From Delphinus delphis (Eukaryota > Chordata > Mammalia > Artiodactyla > Delphinidae), in assembly GCF_949987515.2 (NCBI RefSeq), contig NC_082698.1:33384070-33448069 (forward strand): DNA of 64,000 nt, given 5' to 3'. Of this stretch, positions 32,996 through 44,485 are shown piece by piece. Numbering within the stretch: position 1 is the stretch's first letter; each line of letters opens with the position of its first letter. The translations under genes and the position numbers were made by a program. Under the pieces are notes generated by a model. The model was not told where the DNA came from. It did not search any database and worked only from the letters and a program-made list of their open reading frames with translations.

Positions 32996-34289
32996 AAAAA
33001 AGAATGAAATAATGCCATTTGCAGCAACATAGATGGACCTAGAGATTATCATAAGTGAAGTCAGTCAGATAGAGGAAGACAAATATCATGTGATATCACT
33101 TATATGTGGAATCTAAAAAATGATACAAATGAACTTATTCACAAAACAGAAACAAACTCACAGACTTAGAAAACAAACTTATGGTTACCAAAGGGGAAAG
33201 GTGGGAGAGTGAAGGATAAATTAGGAGGTTGGGATTAACATATATACACTACTATATATAAAATAATCAACAAGGACCTACTGTATAGCACAGGGAAGTC
33301 TACTCAATACTCTGTAATAACCTATATGGAAAAGAATCTGAAAAAGAATAGATATATGTATAGGTATAACTAAATCACTTTGCTGAATACCTGAAACTAA
33401 TACAACATTGTAAATCAACTACATGCCAATATAAAGTAAAAAAAAATTCTAAAGTTATAATACCACTATCACACCTAAACAAACTAACAATAAATGTTTA
33501 ATATCATCCTATTACCAGTGTCCAAATTTCTCCCAACTGTCATATAAATGTTACATCATTTGTTTGACTTAGGATCCAAATTGCATCCTCATGTTGGATT
33601 GTTTAATGATGCTTCAATTTCTTTTAATCAACAGATTCGCCCACCATCTCTTCCTCCTTTGAAATGTATTTGTTTAGGAAATTGAATCATTTCTCCTGTA
33701 GAATCTCCACTGTTTGGGTTTTGCTGATTCTATCCCTGGATTATTACTTCACAAGCTCCTCTGGATCATGTGTTTCTTGTAAATTAGTAGTTCTAGAGGC
33801 TTGGTCAGATTCAGGTTTGATTTTGTGCCTAGAATACATTACGGGTGGTGCAGTGGGCTTCCATTAAAAACACGTAATGTCTCTTGATCTGTCCCTTTGA
33901 GAAGTGAGCACCCTTTAATAATCATAGCCCAGGTCCACAGATTTTGTTAAAGGTTACAAAATAGTGATATTCTAAACCTATCAGTACTTTTCATTTTTTA
34001 ACTGGAATGTTTCTATAAAGAGAAACTTACCTTCATCATGATATACAGTCTATATAAGAAAAGAAATAACTGCTTGATTCTTTTCCTTTAATAGCCAGCT
34101 TTCAAAATAAAGACTCTAATATCCACCAAAGGTGACAATCAGGTTTTGTTTTTGTTGTTTTGCTTTAGTATCATTACCAGTGGGTATCTATATTATCAGC
34201 TCATGGAAATGAACACATTTTACATGTTTCAGTCCATTGCTGTTATTATTCTTATAATGCTCAAATTATTTGAAGTTTTCTTTTTCCTT

Positions 34290-35830
34290 TTTTTTTTTTT
34301 TTTTTTCCTTTTTTTTAGAGGTTTGGTAGAGTTCCCCTGTGAAACCAACTGGGCCTGGTGCTCTTTTGTTGGGAAGCTCTTTAATCATTTTCTCTATTTC
34401 TTCTATGGTAATTGGTCTGTTAAGACTGTCTCTACTGGGATTAATTTAAGTAAACTGTATTTTTCTAGAAAATTATCCATTTCATCTAGGTTTTCAAATA
34501 ATTTTGCATAGAACTGGGAAAAAAACAATCTCTTATGTTTTTATTTTAGATTTCTCTGCTTTGGTGATTTTCCCTACCCACCTGCTGCTACTGTTTCTTA
34601 TGTAGTCTGTGCTTTCTACCATTTATTTTCTTAATTAGTTTAGCTGATGGTTTGTATATTTTGTTGAATGTTTCAGCTCTGAGTTTACTTATTAATTCTA
34701 CTCTTCTTCTATTTTCTAATTCATTAGTTTTTTTCTTTATTGATTCCTTTTATCTAGATTCTTTTGGCTTACTTTCTTCTTTCCTAGCTTTCTGAGTGGG
34801 GTGCTTGATTCATTGTTTCTTTTATGTTGATACATGTAATTAATGCTAAACTTTTCCCTCTATTAATTGCTTTAGCTGAATACCATAGACTTGATTATTT
34901 GTATCCATTATTATTATTTTAAAGAAATTCTGTAATTGCATGCTGTACTTCTACCTCTGACCAACAGCTGCTTATTAACATGATTTTTGTTTTTTTAAAT
35001 TTTCAGATGGTATGGTCTTTTTGGTTATTTGTTAATAATTATTAGCTTTATTATACTGTGATCAGAGAGTACTCTTTCTGTTCTTTGGAGTTTATTGAGG
35101 TTTTCTTTGTGTCTCAAGGTATAGTCATAGAGAAGATGGTATTTTCTCTACTATCAGGGTTCAGATTTCTACATAGATTTATAAGACCTACCTTATTATG
35201 TGTTTCATTCTCCTTTATCCTCACTGTTTACTTGATTTGTGCTGGATACGAGAGATGTAGTTAAATCACCTATTAGTACTGGGTTTCTATTTCTCCTGCA
35301 TCTCCAATTGTTAGGTGCATAAATATTAACAACTTATACACCTTCATTGTGAATTATTGCCTTTAGCATCTTATAATCTCCTTCTTTGTCTCCTGTAATG
35401 CTTTTTGGTTCAAATTTCATCTTGTTAGGTATCAAGATTGCAACTCTACTTTTAAGTTTTAACTTGCATTTGTCTTAATATTTTATCTATCCTTTTATTT
35501 TTAACCTTTTGGGATCTCTTGTTTTAAGTGTGTCTCTTGCGTAGAGCAGAATGTGGGATTTTTCTGTTAGCCAAATTGAAAATCTTTTTTTAATAGGCAA
35601 ATTAAGCCCATTTACATTGATTGATATGTTTGACCTCAACTCTGTTATCTTATTTTGTCTTGTGACTAACTTTTAGTGTAATTTTTCCATCCCTGTAGCT
35701 TTATTCTCGCCTTGTAATCCCTTTGCTGGGCAAAGTACCACACGATTTGCTTTTGTTTCCACCATCCCTCGTGCTGTTTTTGATGCTATTTTGTAGTTCA
35801 CACCGATCATATATCCATCTTGTGATCCTA
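34290..35830 (-). pseudogene. Antisense L1 ORF2 relic (decayed)
   Basis: Reverse-complement L1 ORF2 sequence without an intact frame. Motifs: 'gagttcccctgtgaaaccaa', 'aattatccatttcatctagg', 'ccctctattaattgctttag', 'tatactgtgatcagagagta', 'gttaggtgcataaatattaa' and 'gcccatttacattgattgat'. These are in the order expected for the endonuclease-to-RT part read backwards. A long T tract (34276-34315) lies at its edge. No TSD found; the age looks old. Confidence 0.7.
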
Positions 35831-36729
35831 AAGTTTGGAAACCTCCTCAGCCTGTTAAAACACTTAGAGTGAAAGCATTAGTTTGCTGCAATGTGTTCCA
35901 TCACGAATGAAGGAGTTGTTTAGAGAGACACCCAGGCTTGCTTGACATAGGAATGAACCTGGAGTTCGGAAATTAAAAGACAAAGGGTGTTAGGAGAGGA
36001 GAGCAATGTTTCTGGGAGCCCTTCTCTTACTTAATGAATTACTAGGAGATTTGTGGCTGTGCAGCCCATCCGGGTAAGTCTTTCAGCATGCGGACCCAGA
36101 AGTGTCATAGGCTGGCTCTACTATATCCTCGCTGCCCTTTCTGTGAACTGTGACACTTCCTGTCACCAGTTTATTTTCACTTCTCTCCTGGCAGCTGTCC
36201 ACTGTGGTCGGCATGCATTTGAAATCATTTGCTACTTACTTGAGAATTCATGCTAGGGAGAAAGGGAAGAAAATAACCATTCCTGGGGACACCGCACTGT
36301 CATGAATTTGAAAGAAAAGTCAACATTGAAGAAAGCTCATTTCCACTTTTTTTTTTTTTAACCACCCAAATGACTGTTGATTAAGGACCCAGAAAATGCC
36401 AAATAAACTGTAGGCAAAGGGAAAGAAAAGTTCAAGTCAGTTGTGGGGTCTGCCTAAATGAGACCTCAATCCCTCTGCTAGCCTGCTCAGGCCCGGTAGT
36501 TCCATGGTCCTTCACGCTCCTTCTCACAGCTGCTCTTGGGTTCAGCACCCATTCATCCACCATGCGCGGCAGCTGCGCGTGCTCAGGATTATCTTGGGAT
36601 TTTCTGGAGAGCTTTGGTTTGGTCTTGGACATGTGGGTTTTGTCATTTGTAAACTAGAAACATAGGAAGTCGAAGTGGCCTGGAACCTCAGAAGGCAGTA
36701 TGTTCAACGGTCATGGCAATAACTTTGGT
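35831..36729. other. No gene or repeat recognised
   Basis: Repeat-free. 36030-36260 contains a 67-codon + frame with no known domain. Candidate unique sequence for conservation testing. Confidence 0.45.
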
Positions 36730-36860
36730 TCAAATAGTCTTGGGTTCAAATCATAGCTCTGACTCTATATGATCTCTCAAATATCAGTGTCCCCATCTAA
36801 ACAACTGGGAATATAATATCATACAGGGTATTCGTAAGTCTTAAATGAATTAATGTAGGT
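36730..36860 (+). repeat. MIR fragment
   Basis: 'tgggttcaaatcatagctct', 'gtgtccccatctaaacaact' and 'taagtcttaaatgaattaat' follow MIR order. A MER5A abuts its 3' end. Confidence 0.7.
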
Positions 36861-37047
36861 CAGTGGTCCTCAAAGTGTGGTCCCCAGATCAAGTAGCATC
36901 AGCATCACCTGGCAACTTCTTAGAAATGCAGATTATCAGGCTCAGCCCAGCCCCACTGAATCAGAAGCTCTAGGGGTGGGCCCAGTGACCTGGGTTCTAA
37001 ATCACCTCCAGGTGATTCTCATGCCCACTGAAGTTTGAGAACGACTG
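36861..37047. mobile_element. MER5A, full length
   Basis: Terminal inverted repeats CAGTGGTCCTCAAA and TTTGAGAACGACTG. The 187-bp length and internal 'agcatcagcatcacctggca', 'ttagaaatgcagattatcag' match MER5A, a non-autonomous hAT element. Confidence 0.9.
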
Positions 37048-37129
37048 GTGTAAATAAATCATTTAGCAAGGGGTCAGCAATATAAGTCCTAGATAATGGT
37101 AGCTCTGAGCACTGCTATTCTTCAGAGTT

Positions 37130-37245
37130 CAGTTCAATCCTTGCTTTTATAGCTGCATCAACAGGGGCCCAGGGAGGGGGCCGTTTGCTCAAGATCACAG
37201 AGAATTAGTGGTGCAGCTGGGGATGAACCCAGATCTCTCACTTCT
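37130..37245 (-). repeat. MIR fragment, antisense
   Basis: 'gggcccagggagggggccgt', 'tgctcaagatcacagagaat' and 'gctggggatgaacccagatc' read as reverse-complement MIR. Confidence 0.65.
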
Positions 37246-37434
37246 CAGAAAGGTGCCCTTTCCTGTCTTTTCTTTCTCTCCCTCTTAAAAAACTTATGAC
37301 AATAAACCAATGTGTCTTCCTTACAGTTAGCTTGGGAAATAGAGATAATAGCCAAAACTAAGGCTAAAACTTACCTACGACCCTAATATTCCCCCTCCTA
37401 AGAGACAGCATAGTTGACTTTTGTTTGTTTTCTT

Positions 37435-37684
37435 ATATATATATATATATATAATTATTTTTTATTACTATTATTATTATTATTATTTTTTGTGGTACAC
37501 GGGCCTTTCACTGTTGTGGCCTCTCCCATTGCGGAGCACAGGCTCCGGACGCGCAGGCCCAGCGGCCACGGCTCACGGGCCCAGCCGCTCCGTGGCATGT
37601 GGGATCTTCCCGGACCGGGGCACGAACCTGTGTCCCCTGCACCGACAGGCGGACTCTCAACCACCGCGCCACCAGGGAAGCCCC
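37435..37684 (-). mobile_element. CHR SINE, short form, with AT/ATT-expanded tail
   Basis: The tail complement is an (AT)n run then (TTA)n before TTTGTGGTACACGGGCC; it ends CCACCAGGGAAGCCCC. TSD tgttttctt at 37426-37434 and 37685-37693. The tail has evolved into microsatellites of two kinds. Confidence 0.93.
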
Positions 37685-37689
37685 TGTTT

Positions 37690-38030
37690 TCTTCTGTATT
37701 TTTTAATGTGCATAGATGCAGGTAAACAATGTAATCTTCATATAATATATATTGTTATACAAATAATTCATGTAATGTGTGTGCATATATACATAGGTAT
37801 ATACATACATCTATATATACTTGTATATATATAGGTATATACAAACAAAATTGGGATCACGCTGATTTAAAGTCAAATACTCCTACTAGGTTTATAATAA
37901 AAAACGGCTCCATCTCTCTCCACTCCCAATGCTTGCTCCCAGAGGCAACTACTTTCTATCTTTTCAGTTATTTCAGTTATTTCTCATATTTTACTGTTAT
38001 TTTAAAAATAGCATGCTCATAGTACTCCTT
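37690..38030. repeat. Probable ancient L1M fragment with TA-rich run
   Basis: 37740-37850 is rich in ATATAC/TATATA. 'acaaacaaaattgggatcac' and 'cccagaggcaactactttct' resemble old L1M 3' sequence. Confidence 0.5.
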
Positions 38031-39059
38031 CTTGACTCTGTCAGTTTTAGAGATTATCTATTGGCTCTCTACTACGGAGGAAGAGGACTAAGCGGCCCCC
38101 TCCAGCTCCCCAACACACACACACTTTTCTTTCCAGCATAATCCCATTATTGTCACTTCCATTTTTAAAAATGAAATCAGCATTAATTGTATGACTATGT
38201 AAATTATGTGCACATTTAAACCTTGCACTAGGGCACAGAGTTGGTGGTAAACGGGGTTTATCTCCATTCACCCAGGTGGAGTCTAAGGGATGATTTGACT
38301 GGAAACCAGGACTGTGCAGAAGGGAGAGGAGGGAAACATTTTGCAGCAGCACCGTGTGGATGGATGGGATCTTCGGACAGCATTAGGGGGACCACAGACC
38401 TAAGGAGCACTTAAGGGTGACTGTGACAAGGCCATATGGGGATGGGGGATATGAGTATGATTCGGGAGGTATCAGAGTCTCCTTATGGATCAAACTGAGG
38501 AATTTCAAGCTACTGCAGCTCCTGTGATCTAGTTGGTTGGGAAAACCACAGAGTAACTGTCATTTTCTATTTCTTGTGAGCCTATTGATTCTTCCTTAAG
38601 CATCGTCAGCTTTGTGTAACCTCATAAAGATGAGCCCCTTCCTGATTTAGTCCAAGCAGGGAGTTGCTCTTACTGAAACAACAGTCCAACAACCAAAAAA
38701 TAATTATAAAATCTTCATCCCTCTGCTCCCCCTATTCATACCTTCAGACACTACAGACAGTTTAAACAACTCCTGGCACTTAGCCACTTGTCCTCGTCCA
38801 GTGCACCCTGAAGGTGAGCTCCTACCCTTGTTGGATGACCCTAATGCCTCCTGCCTTCCAACCTAGAAATAGATGTCTTGCTCCATCTTCCTGCCTTGGC
38901 TTCCACCAAACACCAGCAACTGGGTCCTCCACCAACTCCCTCCTCCATCCCTGCCATAATCTCATTTTCAAGCCCAGTCCCTCTTAGTCCTAGCTTTCCT
39001 GACATTGCACAAGTTCCCATTCTGAGAAGGCAATTATTTTATTCATTCATTCTTCATTT
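38031..39059. other. No gene or repeat recognised
   Basis: Unassigned; a short CA run lies near 38112 (aacacacacacac). 38640-38990 is pyrimidine-rich and might be an eroded L2 (ctccaccaactccctcctcc), but not convincingly. Confidence 0.45.
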
Positions 39060-39618
39060 ATCTATTAGTCTATATTATTTGTTGCACAACATCACCCCAA
39101 AACTTAGTGCCTAAAAACAATAACCGTTTATTATCTCTTATAGTTTCTGTAGGTCAGAAATTTGGGAGTGGCTCAGTTGGGCAATTCTGGCTTGGGGGTC
39201 TCTCATGAGGTTGCAGTCAGATAATGGCTGAGGCTGCATCATCTGAAGGCTTGACTGAGACCGAAGGATCCCATTTCAAGGTGGCTCCCTCACATGGCTG
39301 GCAAACTGATAATGGTTGTTGGCTAGAGGTCTCAGTTCCTCTCTACCTGGAACTCTCCACAGAGCTGCTTGAGTGTCCTTGTGACATGGGAGCTGGCTTT
39401 CCCCAGAGTGAGAAGTTCAAAGATGAGAGGGTACCAGTGGAAGCTGTATCCTTCTTATGATAGTCTCACAAACCACACAGCATTCCTTCTGCCCCATCCT
39501 ATTTGTTAGAAGTAAGTCACCAATGGCCCATATTTAAGGAGAGGGGAATTAAACTCTACCTTTCAAAGGAAGGCATGTCAAAGAATTTGCAGACATACTT
39601 TAAAACCACCACAGCAAC
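39060..39618 (-). mobile_element. Probable ERVL/MaLR-type LTR, antisense
   Basis: 'gcacaacatcaccccaaaac', 'ttagtgcctaaaaacaataa', 'tctgtaggtcagaaatttgg', 'cacacagcattccttctgcc' and 'ttagaagtaagtcaccaatg' match the reverse complement of a familiar ERVL-class LTR. It ends near 'aaaaccaccaca'. Solo; no internal region. Confidence 0.65.
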
Positions 39619-40009
39619 TAACATATGTTTCCAAGGAATAAGGGGAAAACTAGTATGGTTCTTCCTTCCCTTTATTCAATATTGAATACCTACAATCAGG
39701 AATGACTAGTAGGATTCAAATCCTGTGCCTATCCCCAATGATTGCTAGTGGCTTCCAGAGGAACTGTGTAGCAAAGGATTCTGAGGGCATATTCAGGTTT
39801 AGCAGCAAAGAGTTCCATGGTTGATTAGTGATGTCTGCCATTGGCATCAGAGTAGGGAGAGCTGGCACATGAGTCGAGTGTTTGTTACCAATATTTCTGC
39901 AGCAGGTATTTTATCCTGTCATTGGGACAAATGTGAATAAGACAGAGGCCTAGCTCTCCAACTGCTCACAAACTGTTTACTGAAGTCTGTGATGGACATA
40001 GTGAGCTAC
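39619..40009. other. No gene or repeat recognised
   Basis: Unassigned, average composition. Confidence 0.4.
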
Positions 40010-40390
40010 TTACCAAATTTTATGCATCCCTTTTTCATAGTGATAGAACTATAGCCGAACACTTGTCTGTCCAGCAGATACCTTTCCCAGCCTCATTTGA
40101 AGTCAGATGTGACTTGTCTGTGGCTGAGTTTTCTCCAAAGTAAGTAGAAATAATATATGTCACTACTGGTCTGATATCTTAACACTAGGCCATACCTTGG
40201 AGATGATGGAGAAAAAATACAGAAGGAGCCAAGGTCCCTAAAGGGCCATGTGGACTGTAGCCACCAGCCAACCTGAAACCTGCCTCCTGGCCTTTTACAT
40301 GAGAGAGAGAGAAATGTTTTTGTTGTTTATGCAACTGGTCTTGGGGACCTTTTTCTTACAGCATCTAATGTAACGAACACAGGTGAGATA
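40010..40390 (+). mobile_element. Probable MaLR/ERVL-type LTR relic
   Basis: 'cccagcctcatttgaagtca', 'gagccaaggtccctaaaggg', 'agccaccagccaacctgaaa', 'catgagagagagagaaatgt' and 'tgttgtttatgcaactggtc' resemble the 3' half of a MaLR-like LTR. Decayed. Confidence 0.5.
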
Positions 40391-40539
40391 CATAATAAAC
40401 ACTACAACGTCTTCACATAGTACAAGATAAACACACAAGACATCATCAACTCATGTAAGGACCAAATGAGTCATTCTGAATATTGGTGGCACACATTCAA
40501 CAACAACAGTGCCTAATCGTAAATAGTAATGACTCCTAG

Positions 40540-40635
40540 AAATGTTCTCAGGGCTAAATGAGGTAATAGCTGTGGAGTGCTTTGCATAGTACATGGAGTA
40601 ATATACACGCTCGATAAATAACAGCTATTTTGTCC
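40540..40635 (+). repeat. MIR tail fragment
   Basis: 'ctaaatgaggtaatagctgt', 'gtgctttgcatagtacatgg' and 'acgctcgataaataacagct' match the MIR 3' tail. Confidence 0.7.
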
Positions 40636-41695
40636 TTATAAGTTCACTTCTAAACTTGGCATCGTGCTTTGGCAAAAAGTCTATTTGCCAAGAATTGGAC
40701 TGTTTTTTTAAAATACTTAAGCATGATCCTGGTCCACTATCTCATTTGTTTTCGTGGCCACATCCATTTCTTGCCCATTAATCCATTACTTGGTTTGCTA
40801 CCAGGATGATGTTTGAGGCAAGAAAGCTTAACACACAGCACAGATGTGGTGCTGGTCTCTGAGGAATTCACTGTAGTCATGAAATGGAAACACTAAAACC
40901 ATAAAAGGAATTTAAAGCATTAGAAGTAAAATCAGTAATTCTAGGTCTGGGCCAAGGCAGTCTAAGTATTGGACATACATTCACCTTCATGAGCAGAGCT
41001 GCTGCATAAGCAGTAATTTTTTCAGGAAGAGATGCACGTAGTAGAGAAATCCACACTGCACAAATACATGATGGCAGAGAATGCCCCTTCCCTGCTTCCC
41101 AAAGATCCCCCAGGAAGAAGAATACAATGCAATTATCAGCAATTATAGGCTTCGTTCTGCCTCAGCATTAGGAAGAAACACACCTTTTACCTTTGTTCCT
41201 TCTGCATGTTCTTTGAGGCCGGGGACTCTGACAGTCACTGGGCTCATGAGTGAATGCTTGGGAGGGAGGTTGAAGGTCACAGCTGTGGGAAATGAGACAA
41301 AATACATGATCAGCTCCTGCTCTCACTGAGCTTACAATCTTATGGGAAAGATGGATGCTCACACAGGGAAAAACAGAAGGTGAGAGTTGTAAACCCACAG
41401 CTAATGGATGGTTAGACCACACAGCACAGGCCGAATGCCAGTGGAGGCTCAGAAAGACTGCTCCTTGTGAACTGGGTTAGACCCATAAAACATTGGAGCT
41501 GGAAGGGACCACTGGCCTGCTACTGGTTTCCTTCTTGTGGTTGGTAATTGCTTATTAGTCTGATTCCTGCTCACATTGTGTAACGACACCCATTCCAGAG
41601 CCAGGTAGGGAAGAAAACCCACCATGGGTTGTTTTCTGTCTGGACAATGTTTGTGGGGGAGGAGTTTTGTTTTTGGAATGGGAGGAGGTGGTAAG
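40636..41695. other. No gene or repeat recognised
   Basis: Unassigned. Frames at 41081-41329 (+) and 41168-41422 (-) overlap and show no domain. Confidence 0.45.
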
Positions 41696-41706
41696 AAGAG
41701 GAAGAC

Positions 41707-41893
41707 ATGGGGACTTCCCTGGCGGTCCAGTGGTTATGACTTCACCTTTCAGTGCAGGGGGTGCAGGTTCGATCCCTGGTCAGGGAGCTACGATCCCACA
41801 TGCCTCGTGGCCAAAAAACCAAAACTTAAAACAGAAGCAATACTGTAACAAATTCAATACTTAAAAAATGGTCCACATCAAAAAAAAAAAAAA
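41707..41893 (+). mobile_element. Older CHR-type SINE with unique 3' body
   Basis: Starts GGGGACTTCCCTGGCGGTCC; B-box-like GGTTCGATCCCTGG. After 'catgcctcgtggccaaaaaa' it has a distinct 3' part ('gaagcaatactgtaacaaat', 'aaaaatggtccacatcaaaa') not seen in other copies here. TSD aagaggaagac at 41696-41706 and 41894-41904. Confidence 0.9.
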
Positions 41894-41904
41894 AAGAGGA
41901 AGAC

Positions 41905-44264
41905 GGGATAAAAGAAAGAAGAGAACTTTCGTGTCCCTCCTGCTGGCACCAACTCTGAGAACACTCCCAACCCAACCCACATCTCCCCTTTGGCCTTGAG
42001 TTGAGTCTATTCCCACCTGTATTCAAGAGGAGTCAAATGAACATACTTAAAGTGTCATAGGGCCTTCCAATATATTTGTTTTTACTTGTACATAAACGAT
42101 CACAGGATTTCTCACTGGGATTTGAAGCTTTAAGGGCTCCCTTCCATTCCAAAGATGGCTTTGTCTTTTGAAAGTCTGAGAAATATCCCTTCAACTGTAT
42201 TTGAGATGTGAGGAGTCAAGTTAGGGTAAAAAAAAAAATTTTTTTTTAGCTTAAAAAAATTCTCAGACATTTTTTGCTGAGCCGTAAATCAACAGTGGTT
42301 GAATTAAAACAGATCAAGCTTGGCTTAAGTTTAGACCTCCATGAGGTCTCTGGCTAAGCTTGAAGGGAAAAAAAAATAAGTTAATACTTTCTTAAAAAAC
42401 CAACTTCTGTGCATGTCCAGTTGGAAGAGAGCAAATCATATTTAATAGAGAGTCGGCTCTTCTAATCAACCCCGTGTCTGAATCTACATAGCATTTCTTC
42501 ACGTTGGCCCCAAACCTGGTTTTCTGTCCCTTCCCCTATACATGCACCAAGACCGTGGGTAGGGAAGAAAACGGAACCTATTTGGAGAATCCAGAGCCCA
42601 CCTTTCAGATAGTGTGTCTTGCCCAGGGAATGGGTACCTAACCCTTAATATTAACTTCGGTGAGAACATAATATTGGTTCCTTGGTCTCTGGTTTCTAAT
42701 CAGCAGCTTATAGAGAGAACCGTTGTGGTCCATCCCCCAAGACAGAAAGTCTGGGCTGGACACTGGAAGGATGCTATCTATACAGGATGCTGACCATCTC
42801 TCCTTCTCCTCAGTGGGTCAAATCTAATGGAAACATCTTTGTTTTAAAAGCCAAAAACCAAGCAGAAAGTCATTATGAGTGATTTTCAGAGGCAGTGTCT
42901 GCACAGAACCATGGCCTTGACCCTTTTGATCACAAATCTTTTGGCCATCTCTCTGAGTAGCAACATAAAAGAAGTTTCCAGAGCCATTAGACTTCTGAGA
43001 ATACATATTACTTCCCAGGCCGCTACCAGCATTTGATTCTGCGGATCCACAACTCTGGAACTTGTATTATCAATGTAATGTAAGCATTTTGTAATTATAT
43101 GTGATTTTTTTCTTGTCTTTTTTTTTGGTAATTTTACTATCCATGTTTAATTTGGGGGCACATATGTCAAAAGGAGCCCTACCCTAACCCTGATCTCAAG
43201 TTATAACTCTCGACTGATCTGCCTTGCTTTCTTTTTGGCTAATGTAATGAGCAAAACAGTTATTTCATGGGCAATTTAAGTCCTGGAAAGCTAAAACCCA
43301 GAGAGATACTTCACCAATGTTTATATAGGACAGACAAGTATCCATTGGGCTTAAAAATGTCTAGTTAATTCACTTAAACATAACTGTAACAATATCACAT
43401 AAAGAAAATGAAAAAGTCTAAGTACCGAAAAGGTGTATTTGATCTCTGAGCTTGACTATAAACTTGTTGCTTTGGTTCTTTTAAGCAAAGTTTCAAAGGA
43501 GAAGGTTTTTACAATGCATGTTAACACTACTGCAGCCTAGATTAACATTATTTTAGCCTATAAGATGTTAACATTGTTTAGCCTATAAATTGGCTAAAAG
43601 TCGCAATATCCTTAATGTACGTGCCGACCCTTTCTTGCTTCTCAAACTATCAAGTCTGTTACTACGTCTTTCTTTCTGAAAGTCTCACTCAACACCAGTC
43701 TTTCCCAGAAAGTCCTGAAGCAGCCCTCTTCCCCTTTTTTCTGTACCTACTCTTTTATAGTAGAAGCCTGTGATGTTGCTTTATTTCCGTAGTTCCCAAT
43801 TCTGTCTCCAGCTATGTAAATGCATAATGCATTATCATTTGGGGGTGGAGAAAGCAACCAGACAAGGAATCATACTTTGCATACATTAAATGCACCAGTT
43901 CACAAATTAAATGTATTTCAAAAGTATGTTATTTGGAACTGGACGTGCTTTTTAAAAAATTTTCATAGAGACCGTGCTATGAATGATAAAGACAGTCTAA
44001 ATGACTCTTAGAAGTGTGTTGATTTTATTATCAAGCTGAACGATTATATTAGTTGCCCTCTAGTTTCCAATTGTTTGTGTTACACCTGGAATTCTAAATT
44101 TTAACCAAGAAATCCAGACACAGGGATGGCATCTTTGCCAAGGCAACCCCAGAAACTGGAAGCGAACCTCTACCCCCAAACCCCACATCTAATGCCCCAG
44201 TAGCCAAAAGGATTTTTTTCTCCCCTGCTCCTCTTTCCAGATCAGGGACAAAAGAAGTATTATA
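41905..44264. other. No gene or repeat recognised; longest repeat-free block
   Basis: About 2.3 kb with no assignable transposon. AT-rich around 42220-42420, with an imperfect inverted repeat around TCAAGCTT at 42314-42365. A small triplicated motif lies at 43519-43590. No exon with a recognisable domain. Confidence 0.5.
43519..43590. repeat. Imperfect triplicated 25-bp motif
   Basis: Three successive versions of TTAACA...AGCCTA: 'ttaacactactgcagcctag', 'ttaacattattttagcctat' and 'ttaacattgtttagcctata'. They are spaced about 22-28 bp apart. Confidence 0.75.
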
Positions 44265-44485
44265 GTATTGCAGGTAAGAGATTAAATTGATTTCCAGCTC
44301 TGCTACACACTACCTGTAGGAACTTCAGGAAGTTATGAAACCTCTCTGAACTTGTTTCCTCCTATCTAAATAGCAATAGTACTTCCCTCCACCCTAAAAT
44401 GAAGGAAATAATACCTACTCACTGGATTGTTATACTAACTGAGGTAACGTACAGAATGCCCTTAACACATGGTAAGTGCCTGATG
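44265..44485 (+). repeat. MIR
   Basis: 'gatttccagctctgctacac', 'cctctctgaacttgtttcct', 'taatacctactcactggatt' and 'ttaacacatggtaagtgcct' are MIR motifs in order. Confidence 0.8.

Larger units (their letters stand above)
30597..33450 (+). pseudogene. Broken L1 copy: ORF2 second half and 3'UTR, with two SINEs inside
   Basis: 5'-truncated L1 starting within the ORF2 reverse transcriptase. The frame 30607-31143 encodes RT palm sequence: [15 protein letters not shown], then LFAHDMILY where the family has two adjacent Asp. The first catalytic Asp is His (codon 30853-30855), so the enzyme is dead. After a SINE, 31651-32304 continues ORF2 ([24 protein letters not shown]), then frames shift. The C-terminal Cys-rich block lies near 32462-32520. 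The 3'UTR runs to about 33440. A 13-bp TSD, aaagttacaatac / aaagttataatac, lies at 30584-30596 and 33451-33463. Inserted in an ancient L1M. Confidence 0.93.
29905..34030. repeat. Ancient L1M 3' region, fragmented by later insertions
   Basis: Pieces at about 29905-30116, 30426-30596 and 33464-34030 are colinear parts of one old L1M 3' sequence. Motifs in order: 'tgtcccattacccagtttcc', 'gagcaaattccagacatcat', 'aatgtatctctgaaatatat', then 'accactatcacacctaaaca', 'tttgctgattctatccctgg', 'gtagttctagaggcttggtc' and 'tctataaagagaaacttacc'. A CHR SINE and a 2.8-kb L1 interrupt it. Confidence 0.75.

Noticed and set aside
34276..34315. SINE tail at the long T tract
   Set aside because: No CHR body follows it, and the adjoining sequence is antisense L1.
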